From positions 98,183,858-98,247,857 of the forward strand of contig NC_044553.1 of the NCBI RefSeq assembly GCF_007565055.1: DNA of 64,000 nucleotides, given 5' to 3'. The notes beneath the pieces are model-generated. The model was not told the origin of the DNA and did not search any database. It worked only from the letters and a program-made list of their open reading frames with translations. Shown here one piece after another: positions 11,233-23,419 of the stretch. The position numbers were made by a program, and so were the translations under genes. The stretch is from Rhinopithecus roxellana (lineage: Eukaryota > Chordata > Mammalia > Primates > Cercopithecidae). The stretch's first letter is position 1; every line of letters starts with the position of its first letter.

Positions 11233-12844
11233 TTAAATTAAATATACCTACATAATCTCTCAATATTTACATTCACTGTGCTATGTAATATAAGGTAACA
11301 TACCAGCTATTACAGGGGGATATTTTATGTGAACCATTATAGGAATTTCACTTACTGTCATTGGTAATTCTAAATATATATACCGTTCAAAATAATCTAA
11401 TTCACTGGGAGGTTGAAATGTGAGAAGAAACCTTCACATTTTAGTTCACTTTAGGAAAGTTAAAGTCAGGTATGAACATTTTCCACAGGACAGGAAATTA
11501 AACACAAACATATAGACTTCACAAATAGCATTCTGTTAAACATAATGGAGTTACAATAATCTGTTACAGATTATGTAGCTGGCCCTGACCACATGCAAAT
11601 TCAAGGGAAACCAAATCTTCATCTGAAATACGGATTGTAACTCCAAAAATAAAGAGAATACATCACATTTTGTAAATAAAAAAATGTTTAAAAAGCAGAA
11701 ACCAAGTGTATTTAACTTACCAAAATATAAAACTTTATTTCTTCTACTGTATTTTCTCTTTCCATTTGCCAATGTCATTTATGTTTGCTATTTAATGTTG
11801 TTCTAAGTAAAGAGCAATTAAAATGCTAAATTTTAACATGAGTATTACTCTTTACCTCTATTTTATGCAACACTAATCTCAAATGCGAACATAAGAACAT
11901 ATGTCTCATGTGTCAAATTATTAAAATTATTCTAGAATAAATTTATATTGCATAACTCATACATGCATCTGTGTATATTTCATACCAGAACAGCAGAAAT
12001 ACTAACCCAACTAACTCAACTCTTTTTACTTCTTGATATGTATGTATTCTACTAGTTCTCTCTGGCTTTGGTTTATTGTTGAGTAAGGCAGGAATTATAA
12101 GAAAAGAAATTATAGTTTCCCTTCTCTTTTTCTTTGTTACTGATTATCTATGTCAGTAACATGAGTAAGAAAGCTTGCCATAGTGTTCCTTGGTTGTATG
12201 TGTTCCTGGAACACCAATATCTTCTTTCTGTGAATGAAACAAGTCCTGGTTCAAACAAAAACCATAGTCTTCCAGTGGTGACAGAAGATATCCTTGCCTT
12301 GTTCTTGATATTAAAAGGAAAAAACTCAGACTTAATTATTGAGTACCATAGCAAAAGGACGTGACATTCTACATTTCTTTCAGTAATATAAAAATGTAAA
12401 AAGTTTTACAAGTTACCACTATTTTTCTCCCTTTTTATCTTTTACACTTTGAAGGATTTTTGGTTCCTTTCCTTTATCTTCTTGTTGACAGTCACTGTTT
12501 TATGAATATTTCCTTCTGGTAAACCTAGGATATAATCTCCACAGTCTTGCCTAATCAGAAATGTCTATTTTCTATTCACTAACCATGAAAATATGTCTTT
12601 ACCAAGTATAGTATTATTATGTTCCTCTCCTCAAATTTCTGTCACAATAGCTTGTAGATAATATTCCAATGTCTTCAAGCTTCAAGGGTTTCAATACATT
12701 AGGTGGTGATATCTAATATATTTTTCCTTCTTTTTAACTCATTTTTTTATTTACAAAATGTGATGTATTCTCTTTATTTTTGTAACTATTTTTATTTTCA
12801 GAAACTACATGAAGCTTTCAAACTTGGGAATGAATCCTTATTTA
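11233..12844. other. AT-rich intergenic DNA
   Basis: No supported gene. Short open frames on both strands at 12134-12364 overlap each other and have no recognisable domain. Some pyrimidine-rich patches at 12400-12830 could be very old L1M antisense sequence, but I cannot place them. Confidence 0.45.
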
Positions 12845-13003
12845 GATAAATATGTATATGTATATGTGTATATATAGATACACATATATATTAATCCTTT
12901 ATATGTATATGTATATATTAATTCATCTTATATGTATATATACATATTATATATAAACCCTTTAGATAAATATATATGTATATGTACATACATATATATG
13001 TGA
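12845..13003. repeat. TA/TATG microsatellite
   Basis: Imperfect TATATG and TATA units alternating with two related AT-rich blocks. It adjoins the T run of the following Alu. Confidence 0.85.
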
Positions 13004-13300
13004 TTTTTTTTTTTTTTTTTTTTTTTGAGATGGAGTCTTGCCCTGTGGCCAGGCTGAATTGGAGTGGTGCGATCTCCACTTACTGCAACCTCCGCCTCCA
13101 GAGTTCAAGCAATTCTCCCGCCTCAGCCTCCTGAGTAGCTGGGACTACAGGCACATGCCCCAACACCCAGTTTTTGTATTTTTAGTAGAGATGGGGTTTC
13201 ACCATGTTAGCCAGGATGGTCTCAATCTCTTGACCTCATGATCCACCCACCTCAGCCTCCCAAGTGCTGAGATGACAGGCGTGAGCCATGGTGCCTGGCC
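13004..13300 (-). mobile_element. Full-length Alu (Sx/Y range)
   Basis: Minus-strand dimeric Alu. A T run of about 22 bases at 13005-13026 is its tail, followed by GAGATGGAGTCTTGCCC, the middle A-rich linker read as TTTTTGTATTTTTAGTAGAG, and the 5' end read as GTGCCTGGCC. The region AATCTCTTGACCTCATGATC is typical of S and Y subfamilies. Confidence 0.93.
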
Positions 13301-14001
13301 AAAAACATTTTTTCTATTAATTCATTTTTCATATATTATTTTTATGTACATCACTTATTCACTTGTTAGGTTTCCCATATTTTCCTATTAGATTCCCAAG
13401 ATTTCCTTCATGTTTTTCTGCTTTTTCTATATTTTATTTGTATTCCAGCATAATTCTTTTAGTTAGTATTCTACTCCACTATTTCAGATCATTAACTGCA
13501 ATAAATCATTTAATGCTAGGTCCTTAAATGTAACATCAATTTATTCATTCTATTTTTTTCTTGAGAAATCATGTAGTCAGCTGCCTTCTTATAGTAGCTC
13601 TACTTTATAGATTTTGTACAACATTTTCTTGTATTATCTTTATCTATTGTTTTTCAGGGCCCTGTGAGAAAGCTTTTGTTTGTTTAATTATTCATGTATT
13701 CACTTATACATCAGGACTCAGGTCTTTATGTTGAATCTTTATTGATGTCTGCAGTCCTGCAAGTAGAGAAAATAAGTTATTCTTCCCTACTGTGAGCCAC
13801 TTATCTAGAGTGGAAAGTCCTCCAGTCTCTTGCTGAAGCCTTTGTAGTAAACTTCATTTTCTCTAGTCACTGTATTCTCCAACATTAAGTGACAAGAAAG
13901 ATTCAGCATACCCAATCAGATATTTCCATCATGTGTGCTTCCAAGGGGATCAACGACAGTTATTTCTGATTGTCAAAGTGGAAATTGCACCAGACAAAGT
14001 T
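13301..14001. other. Intergenic DNA left of the full-length L1
   Basis: No gene. Moderately T-rich with no recognised repeat. It ends in the target sequence duplicated by the L1 at 14015. Confidence 0.45.
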
Positions 14002-14014
14002 AAAAATGTAAACA
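14002..14014 (+). repeat. L1 target site duplication, left copy
   Basis: AAAAATGTAAACA, identical to 20188-20200. A perfect 13-bp duplication brackets the whole L1 and marks one target-primed insertion. Confidence 0.9.
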
Positions 14015-15044
14015 GGCGGAGCAAGATGGCCGAATAGGAACAGCTCCAGTCTCCAACTCCCAGCGCGAGCGACACAGAAGACCGGTGATTTCTGCATTTT
14101 CAACTGAGGTACTGGGGTCATCTCACTAGGGAGTGCCGGACAATCGGTGCTGGTCAGCTGCTGCAGCCTGACCAGCGAGAGCTGAAGCAGGGCGAGGCAT
14201 CGCCTCACCTGGAAGCGCAAGGGGGAAGGAGATCCGTTTTCCTAGCCAGGGGAACTGAGACACACAACACCTGGAAAATTGGGTAACTCCCATCCCAATA
14301 CTGCGCTGTAAGCATACAAGCACACCAGGAGAATATATCCCACACCTGGCCGGGAGGGTCCCACGCCCACGAAGCCTCCCTCACTGCTAACACAGCAGTC
14401 TGCCGCGATCTATCCACAAGGTATCAGTGAGGCTGGGGGAGGGGTGCCCGCCATTGCTGAGGCTTAAGTAGGTAAACAAAGCCGCTGGGAAGCTCGAACT
14501 GGGTGGAGCTCACAGCAGCTCAAGGAAGCCTGCCTGTCTCTGTAGTCTCCACCTCTGGGGACAGCGCACAGCTGAAGACCAACAGGGGAAGTAGCGGGAG
14601 CCGGTGCAGACACAAACGACTCTGTCTGACAGCTTTGGGGAGAGCCTTGGATCTCCCAACGCGGAGGTTGAGATCTGAGAACGGACAGACTACCTGCTCA
14701 GGTGTGTCCCTGACCCCTGAGTAGCCTAGCTGGGAGAAATCCCCCACTAGGGGCAGTCTGACACCCCACACCTCACAGGGTGGAGTACACCCCTGAGAGG
14801 AAACTTCCAAAGGAAGAATCAGACAGGTACACTCGCTGTTCAGCAATATTCTATCTTCGGCAACCTCTGCTGCTGATACCCAGGCAAACAGGGTCTGGAG
14901 TGGACCTCAAGCAATCGCCAACAGACCAACAGACAGTCCTTCTGACTGTCAGAAGGAAAACTATCAAACAGGAAGGACACCTATACCAAAAGCCCATCAG
15001 TACGTCACCACCATCAAAGATCAGAGACAGATAAAACCACAAAG
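14015..15044 (+). promoter_or_regulatory. L1 5'UTR with internal promoter
   Basis: The L1 5'UTR carries an internal RNA polymerase II promoter that starts transcription at the first base of the element. The YY1 motif that positions the start, CAAGATGGCCG, is intact at 14022-14032. The region is much richer in GC and CpG than its surroundings. L1 5'UTRs of this lineage also drive antisense transcription. Minus-strand open frames of 65 to 108 codons lie here (14126-14323, 14205-14417, 14520-14846), and one of 86 codons (13960-14220) leaves the element. Confidence 0.8.
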
Positions 15045-16061
15045 ATGGGGAAAAAGCAGGGCAGAAAAGCTGGAAATTCAAAAAATAAGAGCGCATCTCC
15101 CCCTGCAAAGGAGCGCAGCCCATCACCAGCAACGGATCAAAGCTGGTCAGAGAATGACTTTGACGAGAGGAGAGAAGAAGGCTTCAGTCCATCAAACTTA
15201 TCAGAGCTAAAGGAGGAATTATGTACCCAGCGCAAAGAAACTAAAAATCTTGAAAAAAGAGTGGAAGAATTGACAGCTAGACTAATTAATGCAGAGAAGA
15301 TCATAAACGAAATGACAGAGATGAAAACCATGACACGAGAAATACGTGACAAATGCACAAGCTTCAGTAACCGACTTGATCAACTGGAAGAAAGAGTATC
15401 AGCGATTGAAGATCAAATGAATGAAATGAAGCGAGAAGAGAAACCAAAAGAAAAAAGAAGAAAAAGAAATGAGCAAAGCCTGCAAGAAGTATGGGATTAC
15501 GTAAAAAGACCAAATCTACGTCTGATTGGGGTGCCTGAAAGTGATGGGGAAAATGGAACCAAGTTGGAAAACACTCTTCAGGATATCATCCAGGAGAACT
15601 TCCCCAACCTAGTAGGGCAGGCCAACATTCAAATTCAGGAAATACAGAGAACGCCACAAAGATACTCCTCCAGAAGAGCAACTCCAAGACACATAATTGC
15701 CAGATTCACCAAAGTTGAAATGAAGGAAAAAATCTTAAGGGCAGCCAGAGAGAAAGGTCGGGTTACCCACAAAGGAAAGCCCATCAGACTAACAGCAGAT
15801 CTCTCGGCAGAAACTCTACAAGCCAGAAGAGAGAGGGGGCCAATATTCAACGTTCTTAAAGAAAAGAATTTTCAACCCAGAATTTCATATCCAGCCAAAC
15901 TAAGTTTCATAAGTGAAGGAGAAATAAAATCCTTTACAGATAAGCAAATGCTTAGAGATTTTGTTACCACCAGGCCTGCCTTACAAGAGACCCTGAAGGA
16001 AGCCCTAAACATGGAAAGGAACAACCGGTACCAGCCATCGCAAACACATGCCAAAATGTAA
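15045..16061 (+). CDS. L1 ORF1p, RNA-binding chaperone, intact
   Basis: A 338-residue frame, the standard length for this lineage, with no stop or shift. ORF1p trimerises, coats L1 RNA in cis and is needed for the retrotransposition particle. Order of regions: a basic N terminus (MGKKQGRKAGNSKNK), a long coiled coil at about residues 50-150 rich in E, K and L heptads (KRVEELTARL, LEERVSAIEDQMNEMK), an RRM core from about 157 (RPNLRLIGVPES) to 252, and the C-terminal domain with ISYPAKLSFISEG near 290 and RDFVTTRPALQETL near 310. The ATG follows CACAAAG, a fair initiation context. It is followed by 63 bp and then ORF2, as in expressed L1s. Product predicted full length; activity unknown. Confidence 0.95.
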   Translation: MGKKQGRKAGNSKNKSASPPAKERSPSPATDQSWSENDFDERREEGFSPSNLSELKEELCTQRKETKNLEKRVEELTARLINAEKIINEMTEMKTMTREIRDKCTSFSNRLDQLEERVSAIEDQMNEMKREEKPKEKRRKRNEQSLQEVWDYVKRPNLRLIGVPESDGENGTKLENTLQDIIQENFPNLVGQANIQIQEIQRTPQRYSSRRATPRHIIARFTKVEMKEKILRAAREKGRVTHKGKPIRLTADLSAETLQARRERGPIFNVLKEKNFQPRISYPAKLSFISEGEIKSFTDKQMLRDFVTTRPALQETLKEALNMERNNRYQPSQTHAKM

Positions 16062-16124
16062 AGACCATCGAGGCTAGGAAGAAACTGCATCAACTAACGA
16101 GCAAAATAACCAGTTAGTATCATA

Positions 16125-19100
16125 ATGGCAGGTTCAAGTTCACACATAACAATATTAACCTTAAATGTTAATGGACTAAATGCTCCAATTAAAAGACACA
16201 GACTGGCAAACTGGATAAAGAGTCAAGACCCATCAGTCTGCTGTATTCAGGAGACCCATCTCACATGCAGAGACATACATAGGCTCAAAATAAAGGGATG
16301 GAGGAAGATCTACCAAGCAAATGGAGAACAAAAAAAAGCAGGGGTTGCAATCCTTGTCTCTGATAAAACAGACTTTAAACCATCAAAGATCAAAAGAGAC
16401 AAAGAAGGCCATTACATAATGGTAAAGGGATCAATTCAACAGGAAGAGCTAACTCTCCTAAATATATATGCACCCAATACAGGAGCACCCAGATTCATAA
16501 AGCAAGTCCTTAGAGACTTACAAAGAGACTTAGACTCCCATACAATAATAATGGGAGACTTCAACACTCCGCTGTCAACATTAGACAGATCAACGAGACA
16601 GAAAGTTAACAAGGATATCCAGGAACTGAACTCATCTCTGCACCAAGCGGACCTAATAGACATCTATAGAACTCTCCACCCCAAATCAACAGAATATACA
16701 TTCTTCTCAGCACCACATCGCACTTATTCCAAAATTGACCACATAATTGGAAGTAAAGCACTCCTCAGCAAATGTAAAAGAACAGAAATTATAACAAACT
16801 GTCTCTCAGACCACAGTGCAATCAAACTAGAACTCAGGACTAAGAAACTCAATCCAAACTGCTCAACTACATGGAAACTGAACAACCTGCTCCTGAATGA
16901 CTACTGGGTACATAACGAAATGAAAGCGGAAATAAAGATGTTCTTTGAAACCAATGAGAACAAAGATACAACATACCAGAATCTCTGGGACACATTTAAA
17001 GCAGTGTGTAGAGGGAAATTTATAGCACTAAATGCCCACAAGAGAAAGCAGGAAAGATCTAAAATTGACACTCTAACATCACAATTAAAAGAACTAGAGA
17101 GGCAAGAGCAAACACATTCAAAAGCTAGCAGAAGGCAAGAAATAACTAAGATCAGAGCAGAACTGAAGGAGATAGAGACACAAAAAACCCTCCAAAAAAT
17201 CAATGAATCCAGGAGTTGGTTGTTTGAAAAGATCAACAAAATTGACAGACCGCTAGCAAGGCTAATAAAGAAGAAAAGAGAGAGGAATCAAATAGATGCA
17301 ATAAAAAATGATAAAGGGGATATCACCACTGACCCCACAGAAATACAAACTACCATCAGAGAATACTATAAACACCTCTACGCAAATCAACTAGAAAATC
17401 TAGAAGAAATGGATAATTTCCTGGACACTTACACTCTCCCAAGGCTAAACCAGGAAGAAGTTGAATCCCTGAATAGACCAATAGCAGGCTCTGAAATTGA
17501 GGCAACAATTAATAGCCTACCCACCAAAAAAAGTCCAGGACCAGATGGATTCACAGCTGAATTCTACCAGAGGTACAAGGAGGAGCTGGTACCATTCCTT
17601 CTGAAACTATTCCAATCAATAGAAAAAGAGGGAATCCTCCCTAACTCATTTTATGAGGCCAACATCATCCTGATACCAAAGCCTGGCAGAGACACAACAA
17701 AAAAAGAGAATTTTAGACCAATATCCCTGATGAACATTGATGCAAAAATTCTCAATAAAATACTGGCAAACCAGATTCAGCAGCACATCAAAAAGCTTAT
17801 CCACCATGATCAAGTGGGCTTCATCCCTGGGATGCAAGGCTGGTTCAACATTCGCAAATCAATAAACGTAATCCAGCATATAAACAGAACCAAAGACAAG
17901 AACCACATGATTGTCTCAATAGATGCAGAAAAGGCTTTTGACAAAATTCAACAGCCCTTCATGCTAAAAACAGCTCAATAAATTCGGTATTGATGGAACG
18001 TACCTCAAAATAATAAGAGCTATTTATGACAAACCCACAGCTAATATCATACTGAATGGGCAAAAACTGGAAAAATTCCCTTTGAAAACTGGCACAAGAC
18101 AGGGATGCCCTCTCTCACCACTCCTATTCAACATAGTGTTGGAAGTTCTGGCTAGGGCAATCAGGCAAGAGAAAGAAATCAAGGGTATTCAGTTAGGAAA
18201 AGAAGAAGTCAAATTGTCCCTGTTTGCAGATGACATGATTGTATATTTAGAAAACCCCATCGTCTCAGCCCAAAATCTCCTTAAGCTGATAAGCAACTTC
18301 AGCAAAGTCTCAGGATACAAAATTAATGTGCAAAAATCACAAGCATTCTTATACACCAGTAACAGACAAGCAGAGAGCCAAATCAGGAATGAACTTCCAT
18401 TCACAATTGCTTCAAAGAGAATAAAATACCTAGGAATACAACTTACAAGGGATGTCAAGGACCTCTTCAAGGAGAACTACAAACCACTGCTCAGTGAAAT
18501 AAAAGAGGACACAAACAAATGGAAGAACATACCATGCTCATGGATAGGAAGAATCAATATCGTGAAAATGGCCATACTGCCCAAGGTTATTTATAGATTC
18601 AATGCCATCCCCATCAAGCTACCAATGAGTTTCTTTACAGAATTGGAAAAAACTGCTTTAAAGTTCATATGGAACCAAAAAAGAGCCCGCATTGCCAAGA
18701 CAATCCTAAGTCAAAAGGACAAAGCTGGAGGCGTCACGCTACCTGACTTCAAACTATACTACAAGGCTACAGTAACCAAAACAGCATGGTACTGGTACCA
18801 AAACAGAGCTATAGACCAATGGAACAGAACAGAGTCCTCAGAAATAATACCGCACATCTACAGCCATCTGATCTTTGACAAACCTGAGAGAAACAAGAAA
18901 TGGGGAAAGGATTCCCTATTTAATAAATGGTGCTGGGAAAATTGGCTAGCCATAAGTAGAAAGCTGAAACTGGATCCTTTCCTTACCCCTTATACGAAGA
19001 TTAATTCAAGATGGATTAGAGACTTAAATGTTAGACCTAATACCATAAAAACCCTAGAAGAAAATCTAGGTAGTACCATTCAGGACATAGGCATGGGCAA

Positions 19101-19953
19101 GGACTTCATGTCTAAAACACCAAAAGCAACGGCAGCAAAAGCCAAAATTGAGAAATGGGATCTAATTAAACTAAAGAGCTTTTGCACAGCAAAAGAAACT
19201 ACCATCAGAGTGAACAGGCAACCTACAGAATGGGAGAAAATTTTTGCAACCTACTCATCTGACAAAGGGCTAATATCCAGAATCTACAAAGAACTCAAAC
19301 AAATATACGAGAAAAAAACAAACAACCCCATCAAAAAGTGGGCAAAGGATATGAACAGACATTTCTCAAAAGAAGATATTCATACAGCCAACAGACACAT
19401 GAAAAAATGCTCATCATCGCTCGCCATCAGAGAAATGCAAATCAAAACCACAATGAGATACCATCTCACACCAGTTAGAATGGCAATCATTAAGAAGTCA
19501 GGAAACAACAGGTGTTGGAGAGGATGTGGAGAAATAGGAACACTTTTACACTGTTGGTGGGATTGTAAACTAGTTCAACCATTATGGAAAACAGTATGGC
19601 AATTCCTCAAGGATCTAGAACTAGATGTACCATATGACCCAGCCATCCCACTACTGGGTATATACCCAAAGGATTATAAATTATTCTACTACAAAGACAC
19701 ATGTACACGTATGTTTATTGCGGCACTATTCACAATAGCAAAGACTTGGAATCAACCCAAATGTCCATCGGTGACAGACTGGATTAAGAAAATGTGGCAC
19801 ATATACACCATGGAATACTATGCAGCCATAAAAAAGGATGAGTTTGCGTCCTTTGTAGGGACATGGATGCAGCTGGAAACCATCATTCTTAGCAAACTAT
19901 CACAAGAACAGAAAACCAAACACCGCATGTTCTCACTCATAGGTGGGAACTGA
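16125..19953 (+). pseudogene. L1 ORF2, endonuclease/reverse transcriptase, one frameshift
   Basis: ORF2p nicks target DNA and reverse-transcribes L1 RNA. The span is 3829 bases, exactly 1275 codons plus stop plus one extra base. The first frame (16125-17981) ends after 618 residues because of an added base within 17971-17974, giving TAA at 17979-17981. The downstream frame is then open to the normal GGN terminus at 19953. Endonuclease residues N14, E43, D145, N147, D205, D229 and H230 are present. Reverse transcriptase has FADD at 18223-18234, and the C-terminal C-X3-C-X7-H-X4-C motif (CWRGCGEIG, then HCWWDC) is intact. No other stop is seen. A separate truncated product (endonuclease plus the start of the polymerase) could be made. 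Confidence 0.93.
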
Positions 19954-20187
19954 ACAATGAGATCACTTGGACTCGGGAAGGGGAACATCACGCACTGGGG
20001 CCTATCATGGGGAGGGGGGAGGGGGGAGGAGGGAGGGATTGCATTGGGGAGTTATACATGATATAAATGATGAATTGATGGGTGCTGACGAGTTGATGGG
20101 TGCAGCACACCAACATGGCATAAGTATACATATGTAACAAACCTGCAGGTTATGCACATGTGCCCTAGAACTTAAAGTATAATAAAA
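19954..20187 (+). terminator. L1 3'UTR, G-rich tract and poly(A) signal
   Basis: Contains a polypurine G-run array at 20009-20037 (successive runs of four, six, six, two, three and three Gs separated by A) that could fold as a G-quadruplex, a conserved property of L1 3'UTRs. AATAAA at 20181-20186 is the element's own polyadenylation signal, and the A tail is short. L1 signals are weak and allow read-through into flanking DNA. Confidence 0.85.
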
Positions 20188-20200
20188 AAAAATGTAAACA
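20188..20200 (+). repeat. L1 target site duplication, right copy
   Basis: AAAAATGTAAACA, identical to 14002-14014. Confidence 0.9.
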
Positions 20201-23118
20201 ATACTTTATTTAAGAGTTTTGAAATAAGTGAGAGAGACAAGAACACGGTTTGAACTGAATTTCACTGAAACAAAGGGCAGAGTATTTAAGCGCTAGGGTG
20301 GGCCATGGTAGGTCATCTTTTTGCTAATTGGATTTACCCAAAGGAAAATTAAACTTCCTTATGTCTTCATAACAGAAGGTCATTTTACAACTTTGAGTAA
20401 GGTGCCCATCTAAGTTAGTCTCCTACCCTTCCACAAAGAATGGAAGATAGACATGCTTCTTCTCTCTTTGTAGATGATCACACTTCAAAGGGATGGCTCC
20501 TAGATGCTTGTGAAAGCAGCACTGGATTGTAAAACTGATAAGAAACTTTTAGATAGGTTTACATCTTAAGATGACAGAGAAAGAATCTTCAATTAAAGTA
20601 AATGCTCTACAGAAAGGGAGGGAAGCAACATCTGTAGTTAGATTTTCTTGATTCTGTAAGAGTGTTGGTTAGAGATATCAGGTGTCCAGAAGAAGGAAGA
20701 AGCCTGGCTAAAGTTTAGTCAAACTGAGGGAAACGTAGAGGCTACCTTAGTCAAGACTAAATTCTTATCTCATATTGAATAAGCATTTAAGGAGAGGCAG
20801 ATATTTGTACTTAGGAATGGAGAAGATAGAAGCCAGACTCAGAGTGCCATTTGCTAACAATCCTCAGTATTCACTCAGCCAGCAATCTTATCATCTTTTT
20901 TATAAGAAACCAAAGGAAATTGTTAGATACATGAATGTATTAAGTGCTAGATTTAAACTATTGTTGAAATAAGAGAATATTTATTTTTCCAGTGGCCACA
21001 TATCTAAATGTAATGTCAAAGTAATCTTATATGGTAAATGCTTTTACTAATCCAGATATAACTATCTATTAAAATGTCAATAGAGTCAAATGACTATATT
21101 TTTAACAATTCATGGTATTTACCTGTATGTTTAGAAGACAGAATTTTTACTTTCTAAGGTTAAGCTAACGTTTTTTAATACAAAGCAGTAGTTTAATTAA
21201 GGATACATCTTATTTTTGTTAATTTCCTAATATAAGAGAGAGATTATATGTGTTTGATAATATCCTGTTCTTTACTCAAGTGACTATCCTACTATGAACA
21301 TAATTTTAATGTATAATCTAAGGAAATGACATTTTTAGATCTATGCTAAACTGTGCAATGATTAAATTATGCAAATGTTATTACTCAGAATAAGATAGAA
21401 TTCTTGTTACGCTAAAAATGCTGACTTACTCAAAAATGCTAATGTCCAATTGTTAAGAGCTTCCTCTGAGCATAACTTTCATGTAAAATTAACTGTTCTA
21501 ACAAGATTTGACATAAATGAAATCTGCTAGTGAATGAATAATTTATAGGTACAGTACTGAATACCAGAAGATTCCTGGATAGATTTGCTTAATCTGAAAT
21601 GCCAAAATATGTTTCCTACAGAAAAATTAATTTTTAATCTCTAACAAATACTTTGTACCTCTATTATAGAGGGCATTTAACATATTCATTTGCTCACCTC
21701 TTCTTCCCTTTATAATAGTTGTAGCCAAAATTTAAGAAGGATACATTTCATATTTGAAAGCATTGGATTACTTTGTTGTGTTAATTGGAAAGTTGGGTAA
21801 AAATAGGTGAAGAAGCATGAATGATCAGATTTACTGAAAGGAAAATGGCTTCAACAATATTTGAAGTGATTAAATTTTATAATGAAAGCCTCAGTGATCC
21901 ACTGGAGGAAGAAAATATGTAGCTAGCTTTTATGATCTGAACAGAGAGAATAAACAAAAACTAGAACATTTTATTTTAAAATATTTTCCTGAAGTTAATT
22001 TGTTATTTTTTTTTAAGGGCCTTTTGGAAAATATAGAAAGTAAAAGACAAATGAAAAAATGTGTAACATTTTAGCCTAAATTTAATAAAAATCAAGATTA
22101 GAAGAGAAAATATATATGAGGCCTTATTTTATGTAGTCTTTTACTTCAAAGATGAAAAATGTGTATTCTGTGTCTCTAAATTAGAACAAATCAACTCTCT
22201 TTGTGAAGAGAAGTTTTATAAATTAATGAAAAGACATGGCACTGATAGAGAATTGAGTGCAACTTGCCGTATTATATGGGTATTTCTAATGGGAAAGGAT
22301 TGCAGTCATTTCATAGAAGCAGCAGCTATGGCAGACACTTCTCACCAAATATGGTGGTAAAAAAGACAATACTATTATGAGTAACTCATCAAAGCAACTG
22401 GCAATTTTCATCCACATCATACCTTATAATTTCTAGTACTTTTCTAGTATTTACATGTACAGAAAGTTCTATTTAAATAAACTTCGAGTTTCTTTTCAAA
22501 CTTCATTCTTGGGAGATTAAATGTTTTATGTATAAGACGATCATCAGAGACAGCAATGCTTATTTGAAAATTGCTGAGGACTCCCTATGAATTAATAGCA
22601 TTACATATTTATGAACCAAATATAATATTTACATAGGCCAAGAAGATTTCTATTCACTTAATTATAATTTGATAACTCTTTTGAATAAACTTGGCAACAG
22701 TGGCAAACCCAATAGACTATATTAGCATTTTATAAATGAATTACAAGTTATAAAATAGAAAATTATTGTTGGTGACTTTAGGGTCATAATCAGGATCCCA
22801 TGTGCCTGAAAACAGGTATAAGTAGAATGTCTTACTGGTTGTTATATGCATACATAAAATAAATTATTTTATAAACCATGCTTAATATTGTTATTAAGCT
22901 GTGACACAATTTGCCATCGCATCATTCATTTGGATACATTTTAAATATTGGTGATTAGGAAAGCATCAATTTGTGTGAGAGTTTATAAATTTGAATGCTT
23001 ACTTTATAATCTTTAAATATGTACATTTTCTAAAAATTTATAAGAAATTAGTAATCCATTACAGCCAAATAATTATGAGGTTAGCAATACAGGACACAGT
23101 CACATAGCAGTTTTTAAA
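20201..23118. other. AT-rich intergenic DNA
   Basis: No supported gene or RNA. The first 560 bases are somewhat richer and purine-heavy and might be an old LTR, but I cannot identify one. A 65-codon plus-strand frame at 20775-20972 has no recognisable domain. Confidence 0.45.
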
Positions 23119-23419
23119 TATAGTTGACCCTGAGCAATTTGGGAGTTAGAAGCACCAACCCCACATGCATTTGAAAATTCTTGTGTAACTTTTGACTACC
23201 TAAAAAACATAACTACTAATATCTTGTTATTGACTGGAACCCTTACCAATAACATAAAATGTTGGTTAACATACATTTTGTAAGCTATATGTATAATATG
23301 TATATTAGATACTGTTTTCTTACATTAAAATAAGCTAGAGAAAGAAAATGGTATTAAGAAAGTTGTAAGGAAGAGAAAATATATTTACTATTTATTAAAT
23401 GGAAATGGATCATCATAAA

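Larger units (their letters stand above)
14015..20187 (+). mobile_element. Full-length LINE-1 (L1PA6-L1PA8 range)
   Basis: A complete, uninverted element of about 6.17 kb: 5'UTR (14015-15044), ORF1 (15045-16061), a 63-bp spacer, ORF2 (16125-19953), 3'UTR and a short A tail. A perfect 13-bp target duplication flanks it. The 3'UTR carries the tandem phrase AATTGATGGGTGCTGACGAG, TTGATGGGTGCAG, shared with the copy at 40022, which points to the older half of the L1PA lineage. ORF1 is intact and ORF2 has one frame-breaking base. Autonomous mobility is therefore lost by this lesion at least, though transcripts could still supply ORF1 protein. Confidence 0.95.

Noticed and set aside
15137..18470. 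Minus-strand open frames of 60-112 codons across the full-length L1
   Set aside because: These are complements of L1 ORF1 and ORF2, whose A-rich sense strand leaves few stops on the other strand.
18082..19953. A separate gene starting at 18082
   Set aside because: The apparent start is a TTG (leucine) codon. The frame is the downstream part of L1 ORF2 after a one-base shift, open from upstream of this point.
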